This document shows, in pieces, positions 42,732-49,383 of a DNA stretch of 64,000 nt. The stretch is from Bacteroidales bacterium (lineage in GTDB: Bacteria; Bacteroidota; Bacteroidia; Bacteroidales; UBA932): NCBI GenBank assembly GCA_017561665.1, contig JAFZBQ010000002.1:1-64000 (forward strand), in the 5' to 3' direction. The notes under the pieces are model-generated. The model made no database searches. It saw only the letters and a program-made list of their open reading frames with translations, and had not been told where the DNA came from. A program made the position numbers and the translations under genes. Within the stretch, counting starts at the first letter, position 1; each line of letters begins with the position of its first letter.

Positions 42732-42820
42732 GGCCCTATAGGTCCAAAGCGTGGACCGGCGGGACCGTTTCCAGGGGTTTTACGGCGCTACAGGTCCAAC
42801 AAATGGACCGGTAGGACCGA
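42732..42820. repeat. Paired REP-like palindromes (two copies)
   Basis: Copies at about 42732-42768 and 42784-42820, each of the form GGCGCTAYAGGTCCA...TGGACC then GGGACCG or GGACCG, joined by TTTCCAGGGGTTTTAC. They lie in the 294-bp gap between the aminotransferase and the winged-helix-like gene. Nothing else is evident in that gap besides the promoter at 42655. Confidence 0.85.
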
Positions 42821-42926
42821 TAATTCTGGGGAACTGCCCCAAACCAACCCGCTCCGGCTTTGCTATCACACATATCCTCCATGCACAGCCTCGGCTATCG
42901 CCCGATGGCGAGCCCTACACACCGAA

Positions 42927-43568
42927 CTACTTTTCCCAATGAACCAGTAGCGGTGAAACGGAGATCCGACGGGGCTGGCCGTTATACCCATGAATCTTGT
43001 AGTCCCCTGCCCGACCCTCAGGCAACAACGCATCCAGCCGTGCATTGAGCACCGACGCCTTTTCGCTAAAAGAATTATCTTGCAAATCAACCAGCCGCCC
43101 AACTCGAGTACGAACATACTCCCTATCAGTATTCGGGGTAATCACAGAATATATCTCCTCCATTTCTTTCCGGTATGCCGCCCTCTGTTTCAGCAGAATC
43201 CCTTCCGGATGCCGGAGAAACAATATAAACAGCGTCTTCACCAACGGACGTAGATTCAGCACCGGGCCCTTATCGGTGCCCATTCTAATAGTGAACTGTT
43301 TATCAATATACAGATGGACAGGATCCAAATCGGTTGTAATCGTGCTTGCCGGTACACCATCAACTTCTGGCTGCCGAGGCATAGGTGGCGCTTTAACACC
43401 CATGGTTTCCAACCTCTTCTTAACATTCTCCATCAGCGCCAGCAACTCCACCGCATCCATCTGGTCCAGCATTCCACCATAATCCGATGCCGGCTCTTCC
43501 AGCGTTCCCGCTGCCCTTGAAGAGACCAGCAGCCACATCAATTGTGCCTCTATGCTAACACGATTCAT
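42927..43568 (-). CDS. Winged-helix-like protein partner of the AAA+ ATPase (paralogue A)
   Basis: 213 residues, no recognised family. The N-terminal ~80 residues are mostly helical. The C-terminal ~110 (LRPLVKTLFILFLRHPEG, REYVRTRVGRLVDL, LNARLDALL, DYKIHGYNGQPRRISV) align with the whole of the protein encoded at 45813-46217, for example the shared LxP...T...LFL.HPEGI core and the Tyr-Lys-Ile ending. The layout looks like a winged-helix domain preceded by a long helix. It is 16 bp downstream of the AAA+ gene on the same strand. Confidence 0.65.
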   Translation of the reverse strand: MNRVSIEAQLMWLLVSSRAAGTLEEPASDYGGMLDQMDAVELLALMENVKKRLETMGVKAPPMPRQPEVDGVPASTITTDLDPVHLYIDKQFTIRMGTDKGPVLNLRPLVKTLFILFLRHPEGILLKQRAAYRKEMEEIYSVITPNTDREYVRTRVGRLVDLQDNSFSEKASVLNARLDALLPEGRAGDYKIHGYNGQPRRISVSPLLVHWEK

Positions 43569-43584
43569 TATGGCGTAAAGTTAA

Positions 43585-45702
43585 TCAAGGGAATCCAATC
43601 CTGCGAGCTTCGTTGTGAATTTTCTCTTCCCGGCAAAGCCTTTTGAGCTCCTGCAACTGAGGGGGTTTGTCATCCAGTACTTCCATTATTGTTGCCTTGC
43701 GGACAATATTGTCTATCTCGCCGCCGCTGAAACAGAAAGAAGTGGCCAATGCTTGTGCATCATCTTCAGCAAGAGTAGGCATTTTGGAAAGCCAGATGCT
43801 TCTGCGCGCTTCCAGTACCGGCCGGTCGAATTTAATCTTGAACAGGAATCGCCGTTCAAAGGCTCCGTCGAGGTTATCCGCCATATTGGTAGTTGCAATC
43901 AGGATTCCGTCCAGGCGCTCCATCTCTTCCAAAATGATGTTTTGAATGGCATTTTCAGTTTGCGCAACATTTGACGAATTAGCGTCTTTACGCTTGGAGA
44001 ATATTCCGTCGGCCTCGTTGAAGAGCAGGATTGGCCGCTTGTCCCTATTGGCAGAGATATCTTCGTACTTTTTAAAAACGTCCTTTATGAGTTTTTCACT
44101 TTCTCCGAACCAGCAGGATTTAGTGGCACTGATATCCACGTGGAAGATTGCCCGGCCGGTAGCCCTTGCCATCTGCATTACGCTCTCGGTTTTGCCAGTA
44201 CCCGGCGGGCCGTAGAGAAGAACGGCTATTCCCTTTTGCATGCCCTTTTCTCCCAGACGCTTACGTAGTTCGGCGAAGTATTTTTCTTCCAGGCTTTTTT
44301 GCAAAAGATCCAACTGCTGCCGAAGCGGTTCGTTGAAGAATAACTTCCTTTCTACAATCTTCTCCGGAAGAAAAAAATCCCGGTTTTCTACCTTTTCCAT
44401 AAAATTAGCCGCATCATCCCCAAAAAAGAGTCGCTTGCCGGCGTCTGTAAGCGTCAGCACGGATTGGTCAAAAAAGCCCTGCTTGCTACACTCCACAAGT
44501 TTCTCTTTTTGAAGCGGATGCTCATCTGCCTTGAACATATGAGACACCCTCACCGACTCGGCCTTGGGATAGATGCAAGTCAAATCGCCAAGATCAAATG
44601 AATCATCTTCCATACATTCATAACAGACCATATAAAAAAGGAAACGATCCAAATCGTCATAATCCTCCTCCATCTTATTCACAAAAGCAAGTTGGTTATT
44701 AGCCAGTTCAAGGCGGAAAAGTTTTTTCTTTATCTCATCCGAAAAACCTGGCCGCTCCTCATCCGCATCCCCGAAAATCTTGTAAATGGCCGAAGCAAAA
44801 CCATAGCAGTCAAGACCATTTATAGGTTTGATGTACGCCTTGGCCATATCCCCAAGATACAAGGTCAATCCTTTGGTAGTGAGCCTGACGCTACTCTCGC
44901 CCACCCCTTCCAGCAATTCCTCCTTAATCAAAGGATTATCAAGCTGTAAAAATGAGCTTTTGAAGGACAACCGCGCTCCCGGAGAATCAAATACTGCATT
45001 CAGCACATCCGTAAGATCCATTTCTCTATCTGGCCGGAAAGTAGAATCTTCACATATTATGTAAAAGATTGCCCGGTTTTTGATATCTATCTCCTTTTCA
45101 CGCAACGTCTTTACAATATCGAAAGACGGAAAGGCTTCTTCCAGCAGCGTTATGTTTCCCAATAGTTCCTTCGTATCCATCTCCCCTTTTTCCCTGGAAT
45201 CTGCCATAACAGAAACAGCTCTGCAAAAATCCAACTGGTCTTCCAACATGTGCTTCTCCGGTTCGTGATCCTGCATCACATCCTTTCCCTGGATGATAGC
45301 TTCCATAACCTTGGCATTTACCCTGTACTTACGTTTCAAAGGAGACCAAACCATACTGTTTTCGAGCGTCAGGAAACCCTCATTTTCCAAGTCAGCCAAG
45401 AAACGGCAGTACATCATAACATCAAGCACCGGGCAGTTGAAATAATCGGCAAGATCTATGATTCCTGTGGCAGATTCGGTCAAATCCCGATCGAATACCG
45501 GCACGAAGACCAGCGGCTCCATCTCCTTCATACCTGTTGTTTTCGCCAGGCCATCCATAGCCTCCATAGCCTTGTTGATACTCTGGTTTGTGAGTCCCTT
45601 GCCCTTGAGCAACTTTGAGGCAGCGTGTATGCAGTTGAACGCACTGATTTTTCCATTCAGGCCCAACAAACTCTCCGATGTATATGTATACCTGTTCGTC
45701 AT
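43585..45702 (-). CDS. AAA+ ATPase with a large N-terminal helical region
   Basis: 705 residues. The C-terminal AAA+ module has Walker A LLYGPPGTGKTES (Lys504), Walker B RPILLFNEADGIF, sensor 1 LIATTNMADNLDGAF and arginine finger ERRFLFKI, most like the Cdc48/katanin-style ATPases. The Walker B Asp is replaced by Asn562 while Glu563 is kept. The N-terminal ~470 residues contain no motif I recognise; hydrophobic-helical, possibly winged-helix repeats (VSHMFKADEHPLQKEKLVE, SVRLTTKGLTLYLGD). It likely remodels a protein complex. It is flanked by two paralogous small winged-helix-like genes, one divergent. Confidence 0.82.
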   Translation of the reverse strand: MTNRYTYTSESLLGLNGKISAFNCIHAASKLLKGKGLTNQSINKAMEAMDGLAKTTGMKEMEPLVFVPVFDRDLTESATGIIDLADYFNCPVLDVMMYCRFLADLENEGFLTLENSMVWSPLKRKYRVNAKVMEAIIQGKDVMQDHEPEKHMLEDQLDFCRAVSVMADSREKGEMDTKELLGNITLLEEAFPSFDIVKTLREKEIDIKNRAIFYIICEDSTFRPDREMDLTDVLNAVFDSPGARLSFKSSFLQLDNPLIKEELLEGVGESSVRLTTKGLTLYLGDMAKAYIKPINGLDCYGFASAIYKIFGDADEERPGFSDEIKKKLFRLELANNQLAFVNKMEEDYDDLDRFLFYMVCYECMEDDSFDLGDLTCIYPKAESVRVSHMFKADEHPLQKEKLVECSKQGFFDQSVLTLTDAGKRLFFGDDAANFMEKVENRDFFLPEKIVERKLFFNEPLRQQLDLLQKSLEEKYFAELRKRLGEKGMQKGIAVLLYGPPGTGKTESVMQMARATGRAIFHVDISATKSCWFGESEKLIKDVFKKYEDISANRDKRPILLFNEADGIFSKRKDANSSNVAQTENAIQNIILEEMERLDGILIATTNMADNLDGAFERRFLFKIKFDRPVLEARRSIWLSKMPTLAEDDAQALATSFCFSGGEIDNIVRKATIMEVLDDKPPQLQELKRLCREEKIHNEARRIGFP

Positions 45703-45759
45703 TCAAAACCCTTCTGTTTTCCGCAAAGGTCGCTCGGGCCTGCATAAAAATCAATCAAT

Positions 45760-45792
45760 TACAAGCTTGTATTTATCGATTACAAGCTTGCA
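45760..45792. promoter_or_regulatory. Operator-like pair of CAAGCTTG palindromes
   Basis: TACAAGCTTGTA, a perfect 12-bp palindrome, at 45760-45771 and TACAAGCTTGCA at 45781-45792, centres 21 bp apart (two helical turns), each preceded by ATT. They lie in the divergent gap between the AAA+ gene (start 45702) and the winged-helix-like gene (start 45813). Confidence 0.65.
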
Positions 45793-45812
45793 TTCGCTTG
45801 AATTTAAAGGAT

Positions 45813-46217
45813 ATGCACAGGACATTTGCAAGTATGAGGAAGCAGCACCGGATAGTTATCGGAGTGCGGCGCGGAATCGTCTTCGTGCCAGATGAGTGCG
45901 CAGACGTGCGCCTCAACCCAATGGAAATCACCATCTACCGTTTATTTCTGGCGCACCCAGAAGGCATACCTGCCGGCAGCCTCATTGACCACTGGGAAGA
46001 ACTGCGCACGGTATATGAGCACGAATCCAAATATGACAGCAAACAGCTGATGGATAGCGTAATAGATAGTATTTGCGCTGAATCCAAGACGGTCTTCTAT
46101 TCTAACATCTCCCGCATCAAGAAAAAGTTTGTGGACGTCCTCGGCCGCCGCAAAGCATCTCCCTACATCATCAAACGAGAAAAGGATGGCCTCTATAGAA
46201 TCCGAGCAAGGGTGTGA
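45813..46217 (+). CDS. Winged-helix-like protein (paralogue B), divergent from the AAA+ ATPase
   Basis: 134 residues from the ATG at 45813; a second ATG at 45834 is possible because a -7-like GACATTTG lies at 45821-45828. The sequence LNPMEITIYRLFLAHPEG, SNISRIKKKFVDVLG and PYIIKREKDGLYRI parallels the C-terminal half of the protein at 42927-43568, and the two are clearly homologous. The fold resembles response-regulator-type winged helices. With the CAAGCTTG pair just upstream it is a good candidate for an autoregulator of the AAA+ locus (inference). Confidence 0.65.
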   Translation: MHRTFASMRKQHRIVIGVRRGIVFVPDECADVRLNPMEITIYRLFLAHPEGIPAGSLIDHWEELRTVYEHESKYDSKQLMDSVIDSICAESKTVFYSNISRIKKKFVDVLGRRKASPYIIKREKDGLYRIRARV

Positions 46218-46294
46218 ATCAGACGGTGGATGCTGATGAACAAACCCGGGTAGGTTGATGAGCCTATACTGCTGGGTTGATTAGGAGCGTTTGC

Positions 46295-46331
46295 AGCGCT
46301 ACAGGTCCAACGAGTGGACCAGTAGGGCCCG
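46295..46331. repeat. Single REP-like palindrome
   Basis: AGCGCTACAGGTCCA, a short centre, then TGGACCAGTAGGGCCC. One copy only, with a shortened spacer remnant (GCGTTTGC) on its left. It sits between converging genes. Confidence 0.8.
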
Positions 46332-46352
46332 CGTCGCACATCATACTCTTTC

Positions 46353-47120
46353 TTACACTTCTATGCACGCCCTGCCGTCGAAGCCAAGGTGCTCGTTCTG
46401 GAACACATACCCCAACTGGTTGCAGAGAAGTGTCGTCATGCCAATCCTGGTCCCAGACCCGCCGGCATAATGCGTATGCCCGTAGATCCAATAATCCGCG
46501 TCCGAATTCTGTATAAACGCATCCAAATCGACCTGAAAAGCCGAATTCAGAACACCGCCCGGGTAGCAGTTGAACTCTGGACGTACCGTAGGGCAATGGT
46601 GTGATACCACCACTTTATGAACCGCCCGTGACGATTCCAAAGCGTCCGACAGCCAATCCAAGCAATGCCGATGGAGCCTGGTCACATCGTTGGCACAAAA
46701 GCGCACGCCATTCAACCTGCCGCATCTGAAATCGTTCATTCCACGCTGCACCATCCACAAGCAAACAGGGTCGATCCGCGTCCAAAGCGTCGTAAAAAAC
46801 AGTTCCGTATCATCCAAAATAACGCTCCGGTTATTCAAATACCGGACATTATCCCGATAGTTGACTTCATAATCCGACATAGTCTGCGCTATGTCGTAGC
46901 CCCGATAGAACTCGTGATTACCAGGAACAATCAATGTCTCACGGAAATGTTCCGAGCACCAGTCGAAGAACCCTTGACTGATCATTTCCTCGTCTCCCAG
47001 GTATGACACATCCCCCGCCAGCACGAGCACCTCCCCTGCCGGCTCGATGCCACCGCCGTCTATAAAAAGCCTGTTCTCTGCAAACTCCAGATGCAAGTCC
47101 GATGCATATTGAATCTTCAT
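46353..47120 (-). CDS. Calcineurin-like metallophosphoesterase (MPE 2)
   Basis: 255 residues, soluble. All five metal motifs are present: YASDLHLEF, VLAGDVSYLG, VPGNHEFY, VVSHHCPT and YGHTHYAGG. This type acts on nucleic-acid 2',3'-cyclic phosphates, nucleotides or phosphoproteins; the substrate is not readable. Its start overlaps the stop of the other phosphoesterase gene by 4 bp, and both lie downstream of a tRNA-like gene on the same strand. It appears to be the last gene of a cassette that starts at 48959. Confidence 0.88.
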   Translation of the reverse strand: MKIQYASDLHLEFAENRLFIDGGGIEPAGEVLVLAGDVSYLGDEEMISQGFFDWCSEHFRETLIVPGNHEFYRGYDIAQTMSDYEVNYRDNVRYLNNRSVILDDTELFFTTLWTRIDPVCLWMVQRGMNDFRCGRLNGVRFCANDVTRLHRHCLDWLSDALESSRAVHKVVVSHHCPTVRPEFNCYPGGVLNSAFQVDLDAFIQNSDADYWIYGHTHYAGGSGTRIGMTTLLCNQLGYVFQNEHLGFDGRACIEV

Positions 47121-47746
47121 CGCAACTCTACCTTATAGTTATTACGTGCGTACTCCGCGAAGGACGCACACTGATATTGCTTAATCTTCTCTTTAGCAGC
47201 CTTGTATACATCTTCCAAAGTTAGGAAGCGCAGGCCCGCCAGAGCCCCGTCGAGGCCCACATCAAACCGAAGGTCCATTGATTGCGCATTGTATTCATCG
47301 AGCTTACCGTGACTATGTCCGTGAAGCATCACCGACCCACGTGGCTTCTGGTTCCACGTCAACATCGGATAGTGGCACATCACCACCCCGAAATCCTCCT
47401 CAAGAAACGGCGCCACCGTCGGCCTGAAACGCATCTCCTTTATCTGATAAACATACTTGAAATAATTATAGTACGCACGGATTGACCTGTCGTGATTCCC
47501 CTCAATAAGGAACTTCCGACCCGGCAGCTTTTCCAGCAGAAGCCGTGCTTCCCCGCTCTTTAGAAATGTCAGATCGCCAAGTATATACACAGTATCCCGC
47601 TTGCTCACTGTGCTCCGCCAGAGATCCAACAGCCAGGCATCGTGCGCCACAATATCCACCGTGTCGGAATGCGGCCGCCGCGGCGAATGCTTGAGGATAT
47701 TTGGATGACCGAAATGCAAATCGGCCGTAAAGAAAATCTGCTCCAT
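47117..47746 (-). CDS. Calcineurin-like metallophosphoesterase (MPE 1)
   Basis: The start at 47746 (MEQIFFTADLHFGH) places the first metal motif at the N-terminus; the frame is open upstream only because it reads into the tRNA. The product is 209 residues. Motifs: FFTADLHFGHPNILK, YILGDLTFL, IEGNHDRSIRAY, VMCHYPM and LHGHSHGK. This small type is common in phages and accessory loci. It begins 23 bp after the tRNA-Cys-like gene and overlaps MPE 2 by 4 bp. Confidence 0.88.
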   Translation of the reverse strand: MEQIFFTADLHFGHPNILKHSPRRPHSDTVDIVAHDAWLLDLWRSTVSKRDTVYILGDLTFLKSGEARLLLEKLPGRKFLIEGNHDRSIRAYYNYFKYVYQIKEMRFRPTVAPFLEEDFGVVMCHYPMLTWNQKPRGSVMLHGHSHGKLDEYNAQSMDLRFDVGLDGALAGLRFLTLEDVYKAAKEKIKQYQCASFAEYARNNYKVELR

Positions 47747-47769
47747 AAAATGTATTTGTATGAAAATTG

Positions 47770-47842
47770 TGGCCGCGGTGGGATTCGAACCCACGATTTC
47801 GACATCTGCAGTGTTGTCCTTTAACCACTAAGGTACGCGGCC
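47770..47842 (-). tRNA. tRNA-Cys-like (anticodon GCA) with discriminator A73
   Basis: A 73-nt cloverleaf: acceptor GGCCGCG/CGCGGCC, D-arm CCTT-AGTGGTTA-AAGG, anticodon arm CAACA-CTGCAGA-TGTCG with GCA at 34-36, variable AAATC, T-arm GTGGG-TTCGAAT-CCCAC. Two things are odd. There is an A-C mismatch in the second anticodon-stem pair, and the discriminator is A where tRNA-Cys identity normally needs U73. It may be a divergent or repurposed tRNA rather than the cell's main tRNA-Cys. It lies inside the phosphoesterase cassette. Confidence 0.65.
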
Positions 47843-47845
47843 TGA

Positions 47846-47872
47846 GCCGGGATTCTTATCCTTCTTCCCGAC
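47846..47872 (-). other. Hairpin between the tRNA-like RNA and tRNA-Cys-like gene
   Basis: On the minus strand GTCGGGA and TCCCGGC (one G-U pair) enclose a purine-rich 13-nt loop. It could be an RNA-processing signal or weak terminator; there is no T-run. Confidence 0.5.
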
Positions 47873-47891
47873 TCCAGGTTGGTCGATAGGA

Positions 47892-48033
47892 TTCAGAGTA
47901 TTTCAAGCTGATGCTTTATAGCCCATGATCTACCAATTGATCTAATCCGCCGTGTATTAATTTAATTTAGAGGCGGATGCGGGACTTGAACCCGCAACCT
48001 TGGGCTTTCTTGTCGAAACACTTAACCTCTGAA
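47892..48033 (-). ncRNA. Circularly permuted tRNA-like RNA (bacterial Y RNA-like)
   Basis: Read 5' to 3' on the minus strand, a tRNA 3' half comes first (48006-47971): stem strand GCCCA, variable AGGTT, T-arm GCGGG-TTCAAGT-CCCGC, acceptor ATCCGCC, then T. After 19 AT-rich bases comes a matching 5' half (47951-47921): acceptor GGCGGAT, TA, D-arm GATC-AATTGGTA-GATC, A, stem strand TGGGC. Acceptor strands pair 7/7 and anticodon-stem strands 5/5. U8, A14, G18-G19, A21 and the T-loop consensus are all present. Outward of the anticodon stem two more pairings are possible (TTTCGA with TTGAAA; TTCAGAG with CTCTGAA), giving an extended stem formed by the RNA's own ends. That is how YrlA-type Y RNAs are built, as I recall. 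The 48034-48152 stretch upstream also has hairpins (for example GCGTCCC-GGT-GGGATGC). Confidence 0.6.
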
Positions 48034-48152
48034 GGGCCTATACTTTGAACCATGACGCAGATGCTTTGGCACGATGCTGAAGCTGACGCGCATCCCACCG
48101 GGACGCAGATAAAGCTGATACATAATGCTTACGCTGATCTGCCAATCAGGAA

Positions 48153-48959
48153 TCATTCGTTCCCGTAGAAGATATACCCGAGAAGCTTGTCCACAGCCAA
48201 ATTCGGTTCCATCGTTGGAGTATCATTGACTGTCTTTGTCGCCTCAATAACGGCATTCATCAATTTGCTTATGCGCTCCTGAACCAATTGTTTCTGCCGT
48301 AGCGTCCATTCTCCCGAGAACTTCTGGGACGTGTAGGACCCCCGTTTTATCGTAGTTTTCACTTCTTTCGTGATAGGCCGATAGCTGGACGGCAAGTGTT
48401 CCTTGTCGATATTGGGGTCCAGCAGGATCTCCGTATCCGTGATGGTGGTGAAGCTGTCACCCTCCAGGCGTGGCGTCTCGAAGATATCGCCCCGGCCTTG
48501 GTAGTCCTCATTCCCACTGGCCTTCCAGATTTCCGAATCCGACCGGACGGGGATATTGGTCACCACATTCTTCAGGTTCTCATCCGTGAGGATGTTCTTG
48601 AGCCGAAGCAGTTCGGTTGCCGACAGGCTGCCCAGATTAATCCCGTCCACCACGAACGGCACTCTGGCCGACCCGGCCGCATTCGTCGCCTCGATGGCAA
48701 ACTGATCTTTGAGATAAGGTAGCAGCGCCTTATCCACCAGTCTATTAATCTCTTCCGACACCGTAGTGGCCACCACTGTATGACCCATCTTGGTTGGGTC
48801 CTCCAGCTGCCCTTCCGCCGCATGGAAGGTCTTCTTCTCACCCTTGAATGAAGAGGGATTCCGTTTGAAGAACTCCCCCTGTTTGCGCAGCGATTCCGTG
48901 TAAACCGCCCGCTCGTGCTCGGCCTTCGCCAGCGTTACGTTCATCTTTTCCTGTGCCAT
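48153..48959 (-). CDS. Uncharacterised protein at the head of the tRNA-like RNA / phosphoesterase cassette
   Basis: The start at 48959 (MAQEKMNVTLAKAEHERAV) is preferred: the frame is open further upstream, but that part lies before the predicted transcript start. The product is 268 residues, soluble, with no signal or membrane segment and no motif I recognise. The first 60 residues are charged and helical. A central part (VSEEINRLVDKALLPYLKD, VPFVVDGINLGSLSATELL, TNIPVRSDSEIW) looks alpha/beta. A conserved-looking RYRPITKE-like SSYRPITKEVKTTIKRGSY precedes a helical C-terminus. It is 120 bp upstream of the permuted tRNA-like RNA on the same strand. An RNA-related role is inferred from neighbours only. 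Confidence 0.65.
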   Translation of the reverse strand: MAQEKMNVTLAKAEHERAVYTESLRKQGEFFKRNPSSFKGEKKTFHAAEGQLEDPTKMGHTVVATTVSEEINRLVDKALLPYLKDQFAIEATNAAGSARVPFVVDGINLGSLSATELLRLKNILTDENLKNVVTNIPVRSDSEIWKASGNEDYQGRGDIFETPRLEGDSFTTITDTEILLDPNIDKEHLPSSYRPITKEVKTTIKRGSYTSQKFSGEWTLRQKQLVQERISKLMNAVIEATKTVNDTPTMEPNLAVDKLLGYIFYGNE

Positions 48960-48975
48960 ATCATATTTATATTCA

Positions 48976-49005
48976 TCCCCACAACATCCGAAAACCCGGT
49001 GGGGA
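48976..49005 (-). promoter_or_regulatory. Leader hairpin before the cassette's first gene
   Basis: TCCCCAC and GTGGGGA, 7 bp, enclose a 16-nt loop in the predicted 5' leader, ending 17 bp before the ATG. It could modulate translation. Confidence 0.5.
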
Positions 49006-49025
49006 CGGCCCGGCATTTTCAAATG

Positions 49026-49058
49026 CAAAAGTACACTGGCTAAAACCAGCACTCCAAA
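49026..49058 (-). promoter_or_regulatory. Promoter of the tRNA-like RNA cassette (-33/-7)
   Basis: TACTTTTG (49033-49026) and TTTG (49058-49055) on the minus strand, with a 21-bp spacer. The leader to the ATG at 48959 is about 60 nt. The -33 box lies inside the palindrome at 49050-49088. Confidence 0.7.
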
Positions 49059-49088
49059 TCTTTGCAAGGTTTGCAAAGATTTGGAGTG
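49050..49088. promoter_or_regulatory. 18-bp-arm palindrome over the cassette promoter
   Basis: Left arm CACTCCAAATCTTTGCAA, spacer GGT, right arm TTGCAAAGATTTGGAGTG: a perfect inverted repeat. As DNA it could be a repressor operator covering the -33 box. As RNA it would be a strong hairpin, but no T-run follows. Confidence 0.8.
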
Positions 49089-49122
49089 TAGTCAGATGGA
49101 GTTGTTTTCAGGGGGAGCTTAC

Positions 49123-49210
49123 GGCGCTATAGGTCCAACGCGTGGACCTGTAGGACCGATTTCCGAGGGTTTGCGGTGCTATAGGTCCAACGCGTAGACC
49201 GCTAGGACCG
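49123..49210. repeat. Paired REP-like palindromes downstream of the RAYT gene
   Basis: Copies at about 49123-49158 and 49173-49210 (GGCGCTATAGGTCCAACG...TGGACC; second copy degenerate, TAGACC), joined by ATTTCCGAGGGTTTGC. The remaining 49211-49383 (173 bp) has short degenerate echoes (GGGCGCAGC twice, CAGTGAC twice) but no gene that I can see. Confidence 0.85.
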
Positions 49211-49383
49211 GGCGCAGCTACTAGCCGACGGGATTGGACTCTTCGACCGTAGCGTACGCAGCTGCAAGCCACCAAGATCGGGCGCAGCGACCATAGAGAA
49301 CTCAGCCACCAGTACCAGGCTCAGTGACAAAACCGGACTCCGTAACTGTACCAAACACAGTGACCAGACCGGCTATCAAGCCT

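Noticed and set aside
45458..45895. 145-codon plus-strand frame across the AAA+ promoter
   Set aside because: It is antisense to the AAA+ N-terminus and lacks any family signal; the real gene here starts at 45813 in another frame.
47747..47794. Upstream GTG extension of phosphoesterase MPE 1
   Set aside because: It would translate through the tRNA-Cys-like gene; the ATG at 47746 starts right at the conserved first motif.
47921..48006. Interpretation as permuted tmRNA
   Set aside because: The acceptor GGCGGAT and full D-arm do not match tmRNA, no tag reading frame or Ala-type G-U pair is seen, and Bacteroidota use one-piece tmRNA.
47921..48006. Interpretation as attL/attR of an element integrated in a tRNA
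   Set aside because: The halves are in the wrong order for an integrated element (3' half first, only 19 bp apart), and no integrase gene is in the window.
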